Shown here one piece after another: positions 1 to 9,527 of a stretch of 64,000 bases of DNA; within the stretch, counting starts at the first letter, position 1; every line of letters starts with the position of its first letter. The notes under the pieces are model-generated. The model was given only the letters and a program-made list of their open reading frames with translations, was not told where the DNA came from and did not search any database. The position numbers and the translations under genes are program-made. Source of the DNA: Magnetococcales bacterium (lineage in GTDB: Bacteria; Pseudomonadota; Magnetococcia; Magnetococcales; JADGCH01); contig JADGCH010000001.1 of assembly GCA_015229115.1 (NCBI GenBank), positions 48,456 to 112,455 on the forward strand, given 5' to 3'.

Positions 1-657
1 TAAACAGAGCGCCTGTTCAAATTTGAGATTGCCAGTCACCACAATGGGCGACTGGGGTGGAACCAGTGGACGCAGCCGCTCGGCATTAGCGCTCGATTGC
101 ATGGCAAATAACGCCACGGGAGCCAACAGGGCGCGCATGGCTAGGCGCACCCTGTGATAACCACGCCACGAACGTGGTGAGATGCGGCCGTTGACCATGA
201 TGACCGGTGCCCCTTGCTGGGCAATGGCCCAGATGAGGTTAGGCCATAACTCGGTTTCCAGCAGGATCAGACAGCGGGGATGGATCTGCTCGACCACACG
301 CTGGACCGTCCAGGGCAGATCGAGCGGCAGGAAGATATGACAGGCATAATCGAGCCGATCCTGTACCACCTGCTGACCGGTGCGGGTTACGGTCGAGATG
401 ATAATGGGCCACTGCGGCACGCTTTGGTGCAGGGATTCGATCAGCGGTAAGGCCGCCATCACTTCCCCAACCGATACGGCATGAATCCAGCAGCAGGGTT
501 TTCCACCGAGCTGTTGCAGCACGGCAGGGGGTAGGTAACCCAGCCGCTGCCGTAACGTACCACGGTATTTGCCGCCGCTGTAATAGCGATAAATCCACAA
601 CGGCAGGGTCGCAACGATCACCAGCAACAGCAGCAGCGTATAAAACAGACGAATCAC
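1..657 (-). CDS. waaA: 3-deoxy-D-manno-octulosonic acid (Kdo) transferase, C-terminal part cut by window edge
   Basis: By family, adds Kdo to lipid A precursor on the cytoplasmic face of the inner membrane during LPS synthesis. The first 219 residues are visible. An N-terminal hydrophobic anchor (about residues 3-22) is followed by the family's HAVSVGE and TELWPN stretches, with GNLKFE near the edge. I chose the GTG at 657 because it overlaps the stop of rfbB in a GTGA arrangement, which suggests translational coupling, and no ATG lies in this frame just upstream. The rest of the glycosyltransferase domain lies beyond base 1. Identity is confident; the exact start is less so. Confidence 0.85.
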   Translation of the reverse strand, partial: MIRLFYTLLLLLVIVATLPLWIYRYYSGGKYRGTLRQRLGYLPPAVLQQLGGKPCCWIHAVSVGEVMAALPLIESLHQSVPQWPIIISTVTRTGQQVVQDRLDYACHIFLPLDLPWTVQRVVEQIHPRCLILLETELWPNLIWAIAQQGAPVIMVNGRISPRSWRGYHRVRLAMRALLAPVALFAMQSSANAERLRPLVPPQSPIVVTGNLKFEQALCL

Positions 658-1667
658 AAGCCCATATACCAGCGGATGGTTTGTTCCAGACCGTCGTCAA
701 ACGATACCTGCGGCCGCCAGCCGAGCTGTTGTTCGAGCTTGTTGCTGTCAAGGGAGTAACGCCAGTCGTGTCCTGGTCGGTCCGGCACGAAACGGATCAA
801 CTGGTCGTGGGGCGCACCAGAGGGGTGGAGGCGGTCAATCAGGGCACAAATACGATGGATCAAATCGAGGTTGGCCCATTCATTGCTCGCGCCAATGTTG
901 TACTGTTCACCGACCGGAGCGGTGCGAACCACGGTGTCGATACCGCTGCAATGGTCGCTGACATAGAGCCAGTCGCGCACGTTGCGGCCGTTGCCGTAAA
1001 CCGGAATGGGATCACCGGCTAGGCAGGTGCGGATGACGGTGGGAATCAGTTTCTCGCCATGCTGCCGTGGTCCGTAGTTGTTGGAACAGTTGGTCTGGGT
1101 CACCGGCAGGCCGTAAGTGTGGTGGTAGGCGCGTACCAGATGATCCGATCCAGCTTTGGCTGCCGAATAGGGCGAGTTGGGACGGTAAAGCGTCTCCTCA
1201 TGGCAGGGCGGGTCGTCCGCCGTCAGAGAGCCGTAGACCTCGTCGGTTGATACATGATGGAACCGGCATTGATCGGGTTGGTAGTGGCGTTCCTGCAGCC
1301 AGAACAGGCGGCAACACTCCAGCAGGTTCCAGGTACCGACCAGATTGGTCTGGATAAAGGCCGCCGATCCGGTGATGGAGCGGTCGACGTGGGTCTCGGC
1401 AGCAAAATGGACCACGGTGTCGATGTCGTGTTCACTCAGCAACTGGGACACCAGTGCCCGATCGCCAATATCTCCCTGGACGAAATGGTGGCGTTCCGGA
1501 TCGGCCAGACCATCAAGATGGCTGAGTGAGCCGGCATAGGTGAGCAGATCGAGATTGACAATGCGTACGTGGGGATCGGAGCGCAGCAGGTAGTGAATAA
1601 AGTTGGCTCCGATGAAACCAGCTCCGCCGGTTACCAGCACCTTTCTGGGGGAGTAAGACGCTTTCAT
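654..1667 (-). CDS. rfbB: dTDP-glucose 4,6-dehydratase
   Basis: Converts dTDP-glucose to dTDP-4-keto-6-deoxyglucose, the first committed step to dTDP-rhamnose and related surface sugars. It is an extended short-chain dehydrogenase. GGAGFIG near the N-terminus binds NAD; HVDRSI and STDEVYG (substrate and catalytic Thr/Asp/Glu region) and YSAAK (catalytic Tyr/Lys) follow. Length of about 337 residues is normal. ATG at 1667 gives this start, but an AAGGA sits about 7 bases before an in-frame TTG at 1673, so translation may begin two codons earlier. It overlaps waaA, so the two probably form one minus-strand unit. rfbA, rfbC and rfbD are not in the window. Confidence 0.93.
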   Translation of the reverse strand: MKASYSPRKVLVTGGAGFIGANFIHYLLRSDPHVRIVNLDLLTYAGSLSHLDGLADPERHHFVQGDIGDRALVSQLLSEHDIDTVVHFAAETHVDRSITGSAAFIQTNLVGTWNLLECCRLFWLQERHYQPDQCRFHHVSTDEVYGSLTADDPPCHEETLYRPNSPYSAAKAGSDHLVRAYHHTYGLPVTQTNCSNNYGPRQHGEKLIPTVIRTCLAGDPIPVYGNGRNVRDWLYVSDHCSGIDTVVRTAPVGEQYNIGASNEWANLDLIHRICALIDRLHPSGAPHDQLIRFVPDRPGHDWRYSLDSNKLEQQLGWRPQVSFDDGLEQTIRWYMGL

Positions 1668-1712
1668 AGTCAAGACAGGGTCCTTTTTTCTGTGGCGGTG
1701 TGTGAATAAAAA

Positions 1713-1721
1713 TGCTACAAT
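1713..1721 (+). promoter_or_regulatory. candidate extended -10 promoter for the msh-like operon
   Basis: TGCTACAAT fits an extended -10 element in the divergent gap between rfbB and the secretin gene. No convincing -35 is seen 17 bases upstream. It would give an mRNA leader of about 95 bases before the GTG at 1822. Called from sequence alone. Confidence 0.3.
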
Positions 1722-1821
1722 AGGCTATTTAAGCATATTTTTAGTGGTTGTGGCAATCGGTGATGGTAGAGATGACGGCTTAATTTTGGATGGCGTTGTA
1801 CCACATGGCGAGGTTTATTCC

Positions 1822-3429
1822 GTGAAAAATCATTTTGTTCAATATGGTGTAGGGGCAGCATTGGTCTTGATGGCGGGATGCCAGAGTGCTCCGGTACCCC
1901 CGGTCTACCAGGGTGAGCAGGAGACCGAGGTTGAGCGGGATGTCAAACATCTCACGGCAGAAGCGCCGTCGCGACGGGTCAGCAGCACGATGGCCGAAAT
2001 GAACCGCGATATTGAGGTTTATCGCGATACCGTCATCCCTGATATGGAAGCACGTCGTGCCGCGCGCCCGGAGGCCGTGCCGGTGATACCGGAATACAAT
2101 CCGCTCGACGATATTATGGTCTCGCTGGAGATGGACCGTGAGGATGTGCGCCAGATTCTCCAGGCACTGGCGAAGATGACCAACATGAATCTGATGATTC
2201 ACCCTAAAGTGGTTGAAAAACCACCGCTCATCAGTGTTAGTTTCCGCAACATGTCGGCCTCGACCGTGTTTCGTTCCATCCTGCAACTAGCCGATCTGCA
2301 CGGCCAGATCGAAGAGAACATGCTCAAGGTCGATCCCTACGACGAAGCAACCATTCCTCTTGATTTCCTTGAGGTGGAGCGCAGCAGTGATTTTGCCATG
2401 GGCGGTGATGTGCTGGGCAAGGCCATGGAGGGCGGCGCCAGTGGTGGTGGCGGCGGTTCGAGTGGCGGGAGTGGCGACCTGAAAGGGAGCGTTTCCCTTC
2501 AGGGCAAGAGCAGCGCGGGCAACAACCCCTATGCCCAGATAGAAAAAGTCATTGAGGGTGTGCTGCCTAAGGGTGCGGCGGCGGAAGGTGGCGATGGTCC
2601 GCAATTCAGCGTCAACCGCATGGCAGGGACGCTCTATATCAAGGCTAAGCCATCGGTGATCAAGACGGTGCGTAAGCTGGTACAACAGCAGAAAGAGGCT
2701 CTGAGTCGCCAGGTGCTGATTGAGGCACGCATCATTGAGGTGAAACTGAACGATAATTATCAGACCGGTATCGACTGGAATGTGCTGCGGCGGGGAAGCA
2801 CCCTGGTGGGTATGGCATCGGCGCTGCGATCGGTCAACAAGGCACTGGTGATGAGTGTCAAGGATGGTATCAACGGTAGCAATCTGACCCTTGACCTGTT
2901 CAAACAGTTTGGGGCCATATCGGTGCTGTCCAATCCGTCCATTCGCACCCGTAATGGCCAGCCGGCCATCGTTAGCGTGGGCACGTCAAGGCGTTATGTC
3001 AGTGGCAGTACCTCCACGCCGACGGGTCGTACGATCAACGGCGTTGCCGAGACCACCAGCACCTATCAGACTTCGCAGGCTTTTGACGGCTTGGTCATAG
3101 GCGTTGTGCCCTTTGTCGATTCCAAGGGTGATATTACCTTGTCGGTGCAACCGGTCAAGAGCAAGATTCAGCCAGGCAGTACCGAGCTTGATGCCAGGGT
3201 GAATCTGGCCTTTCCGGTCATTGAACTGGAGGAGATGAGTACCGTACTCCATGTGCGTGATAACGATGTCATTTTCATGGGCGGGTTGATCAACCGTGAC
3301 AAGAGCAACGATCGCACCGGTATTCCATTGCTATCGGAAATTCCACTGCTGGGGCGACTGTTTACCAATAATGTCGATACCGGTGAGACACGCGAGCTGG
3401 TGCTGATGCTGCGGGTGAACGTGCTATGA
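1822..3429 (+). CDS. mshL: MshL-like secretin, outer-membrane lipoprotein
   Basis: Forms the outer-membrane ring through which an MSHA/type IV-like pilus or pseudopilus passes. GTG at 1822 is preferred over a longer frame from 1702: it has GGCGAGG eight bases upstream and gives a lipoprotein signal with lipobox LMAGC, cysteine about residue 20. N-terminal short secretin domains lie around residues 95-180, a Gly/Ser-rich loop around 200-220, and the secretin core runs from about 290 to the end, with the typical late stretch PLLSEIPLLGRLF. The mature protein is about 515 residues. It overlaps the next gene by ATGA. PilQ or GspD are alternative names; the neighbours favour MshL. Confidence 0.85.
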   Translation: MKNHFVQYGVGAALVLMAGCQSAPVPPVYQGEQETEVERDVKHLTAEAPSRRVSSTMAEMNRDIEVYRDTVIPDMEARRAARPEAVPVIPEYNPLDDIMVSLEMDREDVRQILQALAKMTNMNLMIHPKVVEKPPLISVSFRNMSASTVFRSILQLADLHGQIEENMLKVDPYDEATIPLDFLEVERSSDFAMGGDVLGKAMEGGASGGGGGSSGGSGDLKGSVSLQGKSSAGNNPYAQIEKVIEGVLPKGAAAEGGDGPQFSVNRMAGTLYIKAKPSVIKTVRKLVQQQKEALSRQVLIEARIIEVKLNDNYQTGIDWNVLRRGSTLVGMASALRSVNKALVMSVKDGINGSNLTLDLFKQFGAISVLSNPSIRTRNGQPAIVSVGTSRRYVSGSTSTPTGRTINGVAETTSTYQTSQAFDGLVIGVVPFVDSKGDITLSVQPVKSKIQPGSTELDARVNLAFPVIELEEMSTVLHVRDNDVIFMGGLINRDKSNDRTGIPLLSEIPLLGRLFTNNVDTGETRELVLMLRVNVL

Positions 3430-4652
3430 GCGTTGTCAACCGGGCGCTGCAGAAAATCCGGCACGACAAGCAAGGCGCCGCTGGTGCGGCTGTAAGACGA
3501 TCTGGCGGTCCCGGGCGGGGCGGAGCGGCCAACGGCGGCGCAATCGGACAGCCGCTTGAACAGTCGCGTTGGCGTGACTACATGGTCAAGGCTGGAACGG
3601 TGCTGCTGGTTGTGGCAACGGCTGGTGTGGGCTGGTGGTTCTGGCGTGATGACAAGGATCGTGTGGCCCTAGTGGCCAACCGTGACAGCAAACCGGCTGG
3701 GGCCGCCGGTGAGGCTGCCGTGGTGGTGCCCGCGCAACCTGCCGCTGCCCAGCCCGTGCCTGTTGCCGAGGGGACTGCGATATCCGCACCAGAAGCTGCG
3801 GCTGTCGCTGTGGCTCCGGCGCAGCAGGATCCTCAACAGCCGGCAGCGGGCCCGTTACCGGCGCGCAAGAAGGCCGTCAGGCTGACTGCGGATGAGCTGT
3901 TTGCCCAGTACGAACAGAAGTTTGGCAAGCCGGCTACACCAGCAGCAGCTACGGCACCTGCCATTCCGGTAGCGGCCAAGCCGACTGCACCGGCGGCTGC
4001 CCCAGCGGCTTCGATACCTGTTGCCGCCGCCGCTGTCATTCCAGTGGTGGCCTCGGCGTCACTGGCACAGGCTGCCGTACCAGCGTCAGTGGCACCAGCA
4101 GCAACGGCAACGATGTCCCCGGCCTCCATGGCGGCTATGACCACCCAGATGGCGAAAATGGTGCCTGACCAGGAAGCTGCTCGTCCTGCGCCGGCTCAGG
4201 GCCTGCGTATGACTGTACAGGCGGCAGGCTCCCAGCCGAAAAAGGCTGATGCTGTAGCCTTACCGGATGAATTCCAGCAGGCTCGCAGTTCGATACGGGT
4301 GGTGCAGGTATCCAAGCTGGTGCGTGATATTCAGCAGGCCATCACGCTCAAACACAAGGAAGTGGTGGAAAAGAACCTGCGTGAACTGGAAACCGTTCGT
4401 GGCGACCAGGATCCTTTTGTGCTGAATCTTTGGGCCTATTGGTGGCTGGTGCAGGAAGATTACGGTCGTGCCGAGCCTGTTTTGCAGCGCATCCTGCGTA
4501 AAAAGGCGCACGATCTGGAAGCATCGATCAACATGGTGGTCCTGGAAGTTAAGACCAGGCAGTTTGAGGCGGCGCGGAGCCGTCTGTCTGCCTTGCTGGA
4601 ACTCTATCCGGCCGATGAGCGGCTGCGTCAGCTGCAACAGTCGCTGCCATGA
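3426..4652 (+). CDS. mshN: MshN-like membrane protein with TPR-like C-terminus
   Basis: A predicted inner-membrane component of the pilus machine. The N-terminus MSVVNRALQKI resembles the short cytoplasmic start of MshN. One transmembrane helix lies at about residues 56-76, followed by a very long Ala/Pro-rich periplasmic linker (about 85-280). A helical C-terminal part (about 290-408) has tetratricopeptide character, where neighbouring helices carry W, Y and A at packing positions. The low-complexity linker makes homology weak, so the name rests mainly on architecture and position between secretin and ATPase genes. Start and stop codons overlap both neighbours by four bases, implying tight co-translation. 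Confidence 0.65.
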   Translation: MSVVNRALQKIRHDKQGAAGAAVRRSGGPGRGGAANGGAIGQPLEQSRWRDYMVKAGTVLLVVATAGVGWWFWRDDKDRVALVANRDSKPAGAAGEAAVVVPAQPAAAQPVPVAEGTAISAPEAAAVAVAPAQQDPQQPAAGPLPARKKAVRLTADELFAQYEQKFGKPATPAAATAPAIPVAAKPTAPAAAPAASIPVAAAAVIPVVASASLAQAAVPASVAPAATATMSPASMAAMTTQMAKMVPDQEAARPAPAQGLRMTVQAAGSQPKKADAVALPDEFQQARSSIRVVQVSKLVRDIQQAITLKHKEVVEKNLRELETVRGDQDPFVLNLWAYWWLVQEDYGRAEPVLQRILRKKAHDLEASINMVVLEVKTRQFEAARSRLSALLELYPADERLRQLQQSLP

Positions 4653-6580
4653 CCGCCTCCCTGCATCGGGAAGCCTATCTTGATTTTGTCGGTCTGGAGC
4701 GCAACCCGTTTCCGGTAGCGCCGGATAGCGAGAATCTGTTCATGCCAGCGCGGCTGGACGATCTGATCAACGAAGTTCTGCATAGCATTCTGACCCGGCG
4801 CGGCTTTCTGGTATTGACCGGGGAAGTGGGGCTCGGCAAGACCACTATTAGCAAACGTCTGATGAACATGCTTGACCAGCAACAGGTGGAAACGGCGCTG
4901 GTCTTCAATACCTTTTTTCAGGGTACCGAGTTGCTGGATGAAATCATCCGCGATTTCGGCGCTGACCGCGGCAGTCGCGATGGCTTATCCGGGCGCATGG
5001 AGGCTCTGAACCAGTTTTTGCTGGCCCAGTATGCTCTGGGACACAACTGCGCACTGATCATTGACGATGCCCAGAACCTGTCGATTGAAAGTTTGGAATT
5101 GGTGCGCATGATCTCCAATCTGGAGGCCAATGCCGAAAAACTGGTCCAGATTCTCCTGATCGGTCAGACCGAACTGGCCGACAAGCTGGCAACCCATGAA
5201 ATGCGCCAGCTTAAAAGCCGCGTTGTGATGCACGCCAAAGTGCATCCTTTCGATGCCGAGGAAGTGAAGCAATACATCTTTTTTCGTCTCGGCAGTGCCG
5301 GTCATCGTGGTAATCTGCATATTTCCGACCGCACCTTTCAGTGGATCTATCGTTTTACCCATGGCACGCCGCGCGAGATCAATAAATTGATGGATCGCTG
5401 TCTGTATGGCTTGTTTGCGGAAGGAACGACTCGTCTGTCACCGAAGCTGGTACGGGAAGTGGCCGGCGAGCTGGGCATGGTATCCGAGCATAACCCTTGG
5501 CAGCGCTGGCCGCTGCTGTGGCAGATGGCCTTGTCGGCCTCTGTCGCTCTGTCGGTAGGGGCCGGGGCTATGTGGTGGTTGATGCGTCCTGCCGCAGCTC
5601 CGTCCGTTCATTGGGATGCTGCTCCCTCTGTACCGGCGGTGCAGCAACAGCAGACCTCCACATTCTCATCACAGCCGGCCGTGCAGCTAGCTTCACAACC
5701 GGTCAGTGCTGCTCCAGAAACGACAGTAGCCGTAGCCCAACAGCAGCAGCAGCCACCGCCGCCACCGCAGCTTTCTGTTGAGGTGTCCAAGCCTGACGGC
5801 CTTGATGAGGCTGTCCAGCGCCGTTTTCTCGGTCACTATGGATTGATGGCACTGGAGGCCGATCTGGCTGCGGCTTGGCGCGAACAACGTTTTGATGGAC
5901 TGGCGGAAAAAGTGGCTAAGCAGGTGGGAGGCTATCGTCTGATCCGGATGAGCTACCTGCCTGAGTCGGTGGCCGTACCCCCAGAGCGGTGGTTGCGCCA
6001 TGTGGGTCGCGATGGCCAAGAGCAGTTTCTCTTTTTCTGGAAACCGGATTTATGGGTCGGTCCTTTCAATTACAACGGCAGAAGCGATGTCATCAAAAAG
6101 TTGCAGGAAAAACTGCAGCGAGCCGGTTTCGATACCAGGGGAGTCGATGGTATTGTTGGCCCGGCGACCATCATGGCGCTGGTGCAGTTCCAGAAGAGAC
6201 ATCATCTGCCCGTTACCGGTCACCCCGATGGGGAAACGATGTTCATGTTGTCGACCGTTCGGGAGGAAGGTAACAGCAGTGCCGCGGTAACGCCTGCCGA
6301 TGTGGTGGCGTGGGTGGTGCAGGTGGCCAGTGTCAAGGATCAGGCTGTTGCCAGTTTGCTGGCGGAAAGTTTGCGTGCCCGTGGTTTCTCCTGTGCGGTG
6401 GAACTCTCTGCCGATGGGCGTGGTGATAGCTGGTACACGGTGCGGGTTGGGCCATGGCGCTCACGTCAGGAGGCCGATGCCCAGCGACCGGTGCTGATTG
6501 AACTGACCAAACAGGGCGATCTGGTGACCATGGAGTACCGCGGCGGTAAGAAGGGTGTTGTGCCCGGGAATAGTCAGTAA
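4649..6580 (+). CDS. mshM: MshM/ExeA-like AAA ATPase with peptidoglycan-binding and SPOR domains
   Basis: ExeA/GspA-type ATPases help insert secretins through the cell wall. The cytoplasmic AAA domain has Walker A GEVGLGKTT (residues 58-66) and Walker B ALIIDD (135-140). One membrane span lies at about 290-313, then a Gln/Pro-rich linker. The periplasmic part has a peptidoglycan_binding_1 repeat (about 479-534, with GVDGIVGPATIMALVQFQ) and a C-terminal SPOR-like domain (about 553-620, WVVQVASV to VRVGPW). At 643 residues it is longer than typical MshM, which ends soon after the ATPase. The ATG overlaps the previous stop. A wall-anchoring role is inferred. Confidence 0.8.
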   Translation: MTASLHREAYLDFVGLERNPFPVAPDSENLFMPARLDDLINEVLHSILTRRGFLVLTGEVGLGKTTISKRLMNMLDQQQVETALVFNTFFQGTELLDEIIRDFGADRGSRDGLSGRMEALNQFLLAQYALGHNCALIIDDAQNLSIESLELVRMISNLEANAEKLVQILLIGQTELADKLATHEMRQLKSRVVMHAKVHPFDAEEVKQYIFFRLGSAGHRGNLHISDRTFQWIYRFTHGTPREINKLMDRCLYGLFAEGTTRLSPKLVREVAGELGMVSEHNPWQRWPLLWQMALSASVALSVGAGAMWWLMRPAAAPSVHWDAAPSVPAVQQQQTSTFSSQPAVQLASQPVSAAPETTVAVAQQQQQPPPPPQLSVEVSKPDGLDEAVQRRFLGHYGLMALEADLAAAWREQRFDGLAEKVAKQVGGYRLIRMSYLPESVAVPPERWLRHVGRDGQEQFLFFWKPDLWVGPFNYNGRSDVIKKLQEKLQRAGFDTRGVDGIVGPATIMALVQFQKRHHLPVTGHPDGETMFMLSTVREEGNSSAAVTPADVVAWVVQVASVKDQAVASLLAESLRARGFSCAVELSADGRGDSWYTVRVGPWRSRQEADAQRPVLIELTKQGDLVTMEYRGGKKGVVPGNSQ

Positions 6581-6610
6581 CAAGCATATTGTCATTGTTG
6601 AGAGGAAGCT

Positions 6611-8260
6611 ATGGCCGACAAAAGCAACCGTAAACCGCTGGGTGTACTGCTTCAGGAAAAGAAGCTGATCAGCAAGAACCATATCGATCTGGCCTTGCAG
6701 GATCAAAAGGTGACGCGGGACCGGGTGGGTGAGATTCTGGAGCGGCTCGGCTTTATCTCGCAGTACGATGTCGCGACCACCATCGCTGAGCAGGAGCAGC
6801 GCGAGTATGTCAACGTCGATGACGTGGTGCCGGAAGAGGCAACGCTGCGTCTGTTCAACCTGAATCTGTGCCAGACGCACCAGTTTCTGCCTGTCAGTCA
6901 CAAGGGTGGTGTCATCCAGGTCATTACCGCTACCGACGATGTCGAAAATCTGGAACGGCTGATTTCGCGTCATACTGGCTTGCGCGCCCAGTTCAAGCAG
7001 GGCGAGCGTGGCAAGATCCAGAACATGGCCCAGTATTATTACTATTTTCTAGAAAATCCGGTTGAGAAGCTGATTGAACGCGAATTGCAGTTGCTGGCAG
7101 CTGATACCGATGGTGTGCGTTCTCTCGATCCATTCATCAACAACATGATGCAGCTGGCCGTCAAGACAAGGGCCTCCGATATCCATATCCGCCCTATGGA
7201 CCGTTCCATCAATCTGGCCTGTCGTGTCGATGGCGTGATGCGGTCGCTCTTTTCGATGCCTCTCACCATGAAACGACTGGTGACTACCCTCAAGATGCGC
7301 GCTGATATGGACATTGCCGAGCAGCGCCTGCCGCAGGATGGCAGCTTTTCCGGCGATATTCTCAACAACCGCTACGACTTCCGTGTCTCGACCACCGTTT
7401 GTCCGTTTGGCGAAAATATGGTGATCCGGTTGTTGCCGATGCGCAGCGATTTTATGGGGTTGGCACAGCTTGGATTCGATCCGGAAGATATCGAAACCCT
7501 GAAACAGATTTTTAACCATCCCTACGGTATCGTGCTGCTGACCGGACCAACCGGATCGGGTAAGACTACCACGTTGTATGCGGCTGTGCGGGCACTCAAT
7601 CTGACCGAGAAGAACATTCTGACGGTGGAAAACCCCATCGAGTACCGTATCCCGTTGGTACGCCAGACTCAGATCAACATCAAGGCCGGTTATACCTTTG
7701 CCAGTGCCATTCGTCACTTCCTGCGTCATGACCCGGATGTTATTCTGGTGGGAGAAATTCGCGACAAAGAGACGGCTGAAACGGCCCTGTCAGCCTCTGA
7801 AACTGGCCACTTGGTGTTATCGACACTGCATACCAACACGGCGTTCGGCGCCATTCCCCGGTTGCGTTCCCTCAATATTCCGCCTTTCATGCTGGCCGAT
7901 TCTCTGGTGGGAGTGGTCAGTCAGCGACTGGTGCGGCGCGTCTGCAGCAACTGCAAGGAGGAGTATGCGCCAACCGAGGAGGAACTGGCCTATCTGGGCG
8001 ATAGCACCATTCGCAAGCTTTACCGTGGTCGTGGTTGTAGTGCCTGCCTTGAGACCGGTTATCATGGCCGTACCATGATCTATGAAATCATGCGGACGTC
8101 GCCCAGTCTGGCCATGCAGATCAACCGTGATGAGTCCTTCGATGTTTTGTTGGCGACGGCGCGTGACCAGGGATTTCGGGACATTATGGCTTCGGCGGTT
8201 ACCAAGGTGCGACGGGGTGATATCTCAGTCAACGAAGTAATGCGGGTGCTTGGTAGCTAG
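6611..8260 (+). CDS. mshE: MshE/GspE-type pilus assembly ATPase
   Basis: Hexameric motor ATPase that powers pilus extension from the cytoplasm. Walker A GPTGSGKTT is at 312-320, Walker B around 376-385 (DVILVGEIRD), and the His box LSTLHTN follows. Four cysteines (445, 448, 476, 479) form the metal-binding site usual for GspE/PilB. The first 110 residues contain two tandem RLG/PLG-type units ending near QFLPV that resemble the MshEN domain, which binds cyclic-di-GMP in Vibrio MshE; that binding is inferred here. A GAGGAAG ribosome-binding site lies just before the ATG. It follows mshM by 30 bases. Confidence 0.88.
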   Translation: MADKSNRKPLGVLLQEKKLISKNHIDLALQDQKVTRDRVGEILERLGFISQYDVATTIAEQEQREYVNVDDVVPEEATLRLFNLNLCQTHQFLPVSHKGGVIQVITATDDVENLERLISRHTGLRAQFKQGERGKIQNMAQYYYYFLENPVEKLIERELQLLAADTDGVRSLDPFINNMMQLAVKTRASDIHIRPMDRSINLACRVDGVMRSLFSMPLTMKRLVTTLKMRADMDIAEQRLPQDGSFSGDILNNRYDFRVSTTVCPFGENMVIRLLPMRSDFMGLAQLGFDPEDIETLKQIFNHPYGIVLLTGPTGSGKTTTLYAAVRALNLTEKNILTVENPIEYRIPLVRQTQINIKAGYTFASAIRHFLRHDPDVILVGEIRDKETAETALSASETGHLVLSTLHTNTAFGAIPRLRSLNIPPFMLADSLVGVVSQRLVRRVCSNCKEEYAPTEEELAYLGDSTIRKLYRGRGCSACLETGYHGRTMIYEIMRTSPSLAMQINRDESFDVLLATARDQGFRDIMASAVTKVRRGDISVNEVMRVLGS

Positions 8261-8277
8261 CAGGGGAGACCATTGTC

Positions 8278-9510
8278 ATGGCCTATTTCCGTTATAACAT
8301 GCTCAGCAAGGAGGGGCGTCAGAAGGTCGGCCTGATCAGTCTGCCGTTTGACAATCCGATTTCCGCCATGGCCTATCTGGAACGGCAGGGCAATATCGTT
8401 TTTGAAGCCACGCCGATGCCTCCTCTGGTAGGCCGTGCCATCGGGCTGCTGGACCAGTTGTTTGGTCAGAATATCTCCAAGGAAGAGTTGGCCGAAGCGC
8501 TCAATAACGTCGCTGTCATGCTCAAGGCCGGTCTACCGCTGATGTCAGCGCTGCAGGATGCCCTAGCCGAGCACAACAACAACACCTTGTCACGCATTGG
8601 CAAGGAGATCGTCATGCGCGTTGAGGCGGGTGCCAGCCTGACGGATGCGCTAAAAGGCTATCGCAACATTTTTTCCGGCAACGTGCTGTTTCTGATCAGT
8701 CTCGGTGAAGAGACCGGTAGTCTGGATCGTACCATCCATGATGCCGCTGAACATATGAAAAAAATGGACAAAATCCAGAAGGATGTCAAATCGGCGCTGC
8801 GTTATCCCATGATCGTTTTTGGCATGATCGTGATTGCCATGATGTTCTGGCTCTATTCGGTGGTGCCCGCTGTTGCTGGTGTTTTCAAATCGATGGGGGC
8901 CAAGTTGCCAGCCATGACCATCATGGTGATCGAGGCTTCCGATGTGGTCATCAATAGTGCCCCAATCTTTTTTGGTACCATCATCGCCATCGTCATGCTA
9001 CTCAGGCTGGCAACCCGACTGCATCAGCCGACGCGCAGAGTCATGCATATAATCATGCTGAAGCTCCCCGTGGTCAAATCACTGATGCACTACTACAATC
9101 AGGCTTTCATCACCGAGTACCTGGCCCTCATGATCACGGCGGGTCTTGACATTCTGCGCAGCATCGACATTCTGGGCACAACGCTGCCCAATGAGGTTTA
9201 TAAGGAGAAAATGCAGATGGTGCGTGGTGCGCTGTTACAGGGCATCGGCGTGCGGGCCGCGTTCCAGAGCGCCAAGATCTTTCCGCCTTTCGTCATCCGC
9301 ATGGTCGGCGTGGGCGAGCAGAGCGGCACCCTGAGCGATCAGCTGACCTATATCTCGGAAGATTATCGCGTCAAGCTGGAGTTCATGGTGGCCAACATCG
9401 GCAAGATGATCGAACCACTCGCCCTCGGCATCGGAGGCGGACTGTTCGTGTTGCTGACCGTAGCGCTGTTCACACCTATTTACGATCTGATCCAGAACAT
9501 GAGCAAGTAG
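8278..9510 (+). CDS. mshG: MshG/GspF-type inner-membrane platform protein
   Basis: Polytopic platform protein that couples the motor ATPase to pilin polymerisation. It has two GspF domains of about 120 residues, each with the pattern LxxGxxLxxAL and SLGEETGSLD or GVGEQSGTL, and hydrophobic spans near 175-200, 222-245 and 380-402. The 410-residue length is standard. It begins 17 bases after mshE with a good GGGGAGA site. This is the last gene of the cluster; no pilin, prepilin peptidase or MshI/J/K gene follows, so the rest of the system must lie elsewhere. Confidence 0.88.
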   Translation: MAYFRYNMLSKEGRQKVGLISLPFDNPISAMAYLERQGNIVFEATPMPPLVGRAIGLLDQLFGQNISKEELAEALNNVAVMLKAGLPLMSALQDALAEHNNNTLSRIGKEIVMRVEAGASLTDALKGYRNIFSGNVLFLISLGEETGSLDRTIHDAAEHMKKMDKIQKDVKSALRYPMIVFGMIVIAMMFWLYSVVPAVAGVFKSMGAKLPAMTIMVIEASDVVINSAPIFFGTIIAIVMLLRLATRLHQPTRRVMHIIMLKLPVVKSLMHYYNQAFITEYLALMITAGLDILRSIDILGTTLPNEVYKEKMQMVRGALLQGIGVRAAFQSAKIFPPFVIRMVGVGEQSGTLSDQLTYISEDYRVKLEFMVANIGKMIEPLALGIGGGLFVLLTVALFTPIYDLIQNMSK

Positions 9511-9527
9511 GGCTGGACCACACCAAG

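Noticed and set aside
1702..1821. Forty-residue N-terminal extension of the secretin
   Set aside because: It has no ribosome-binding site and would bury the lipoprotein signal; the GTG at 1822 fits better.
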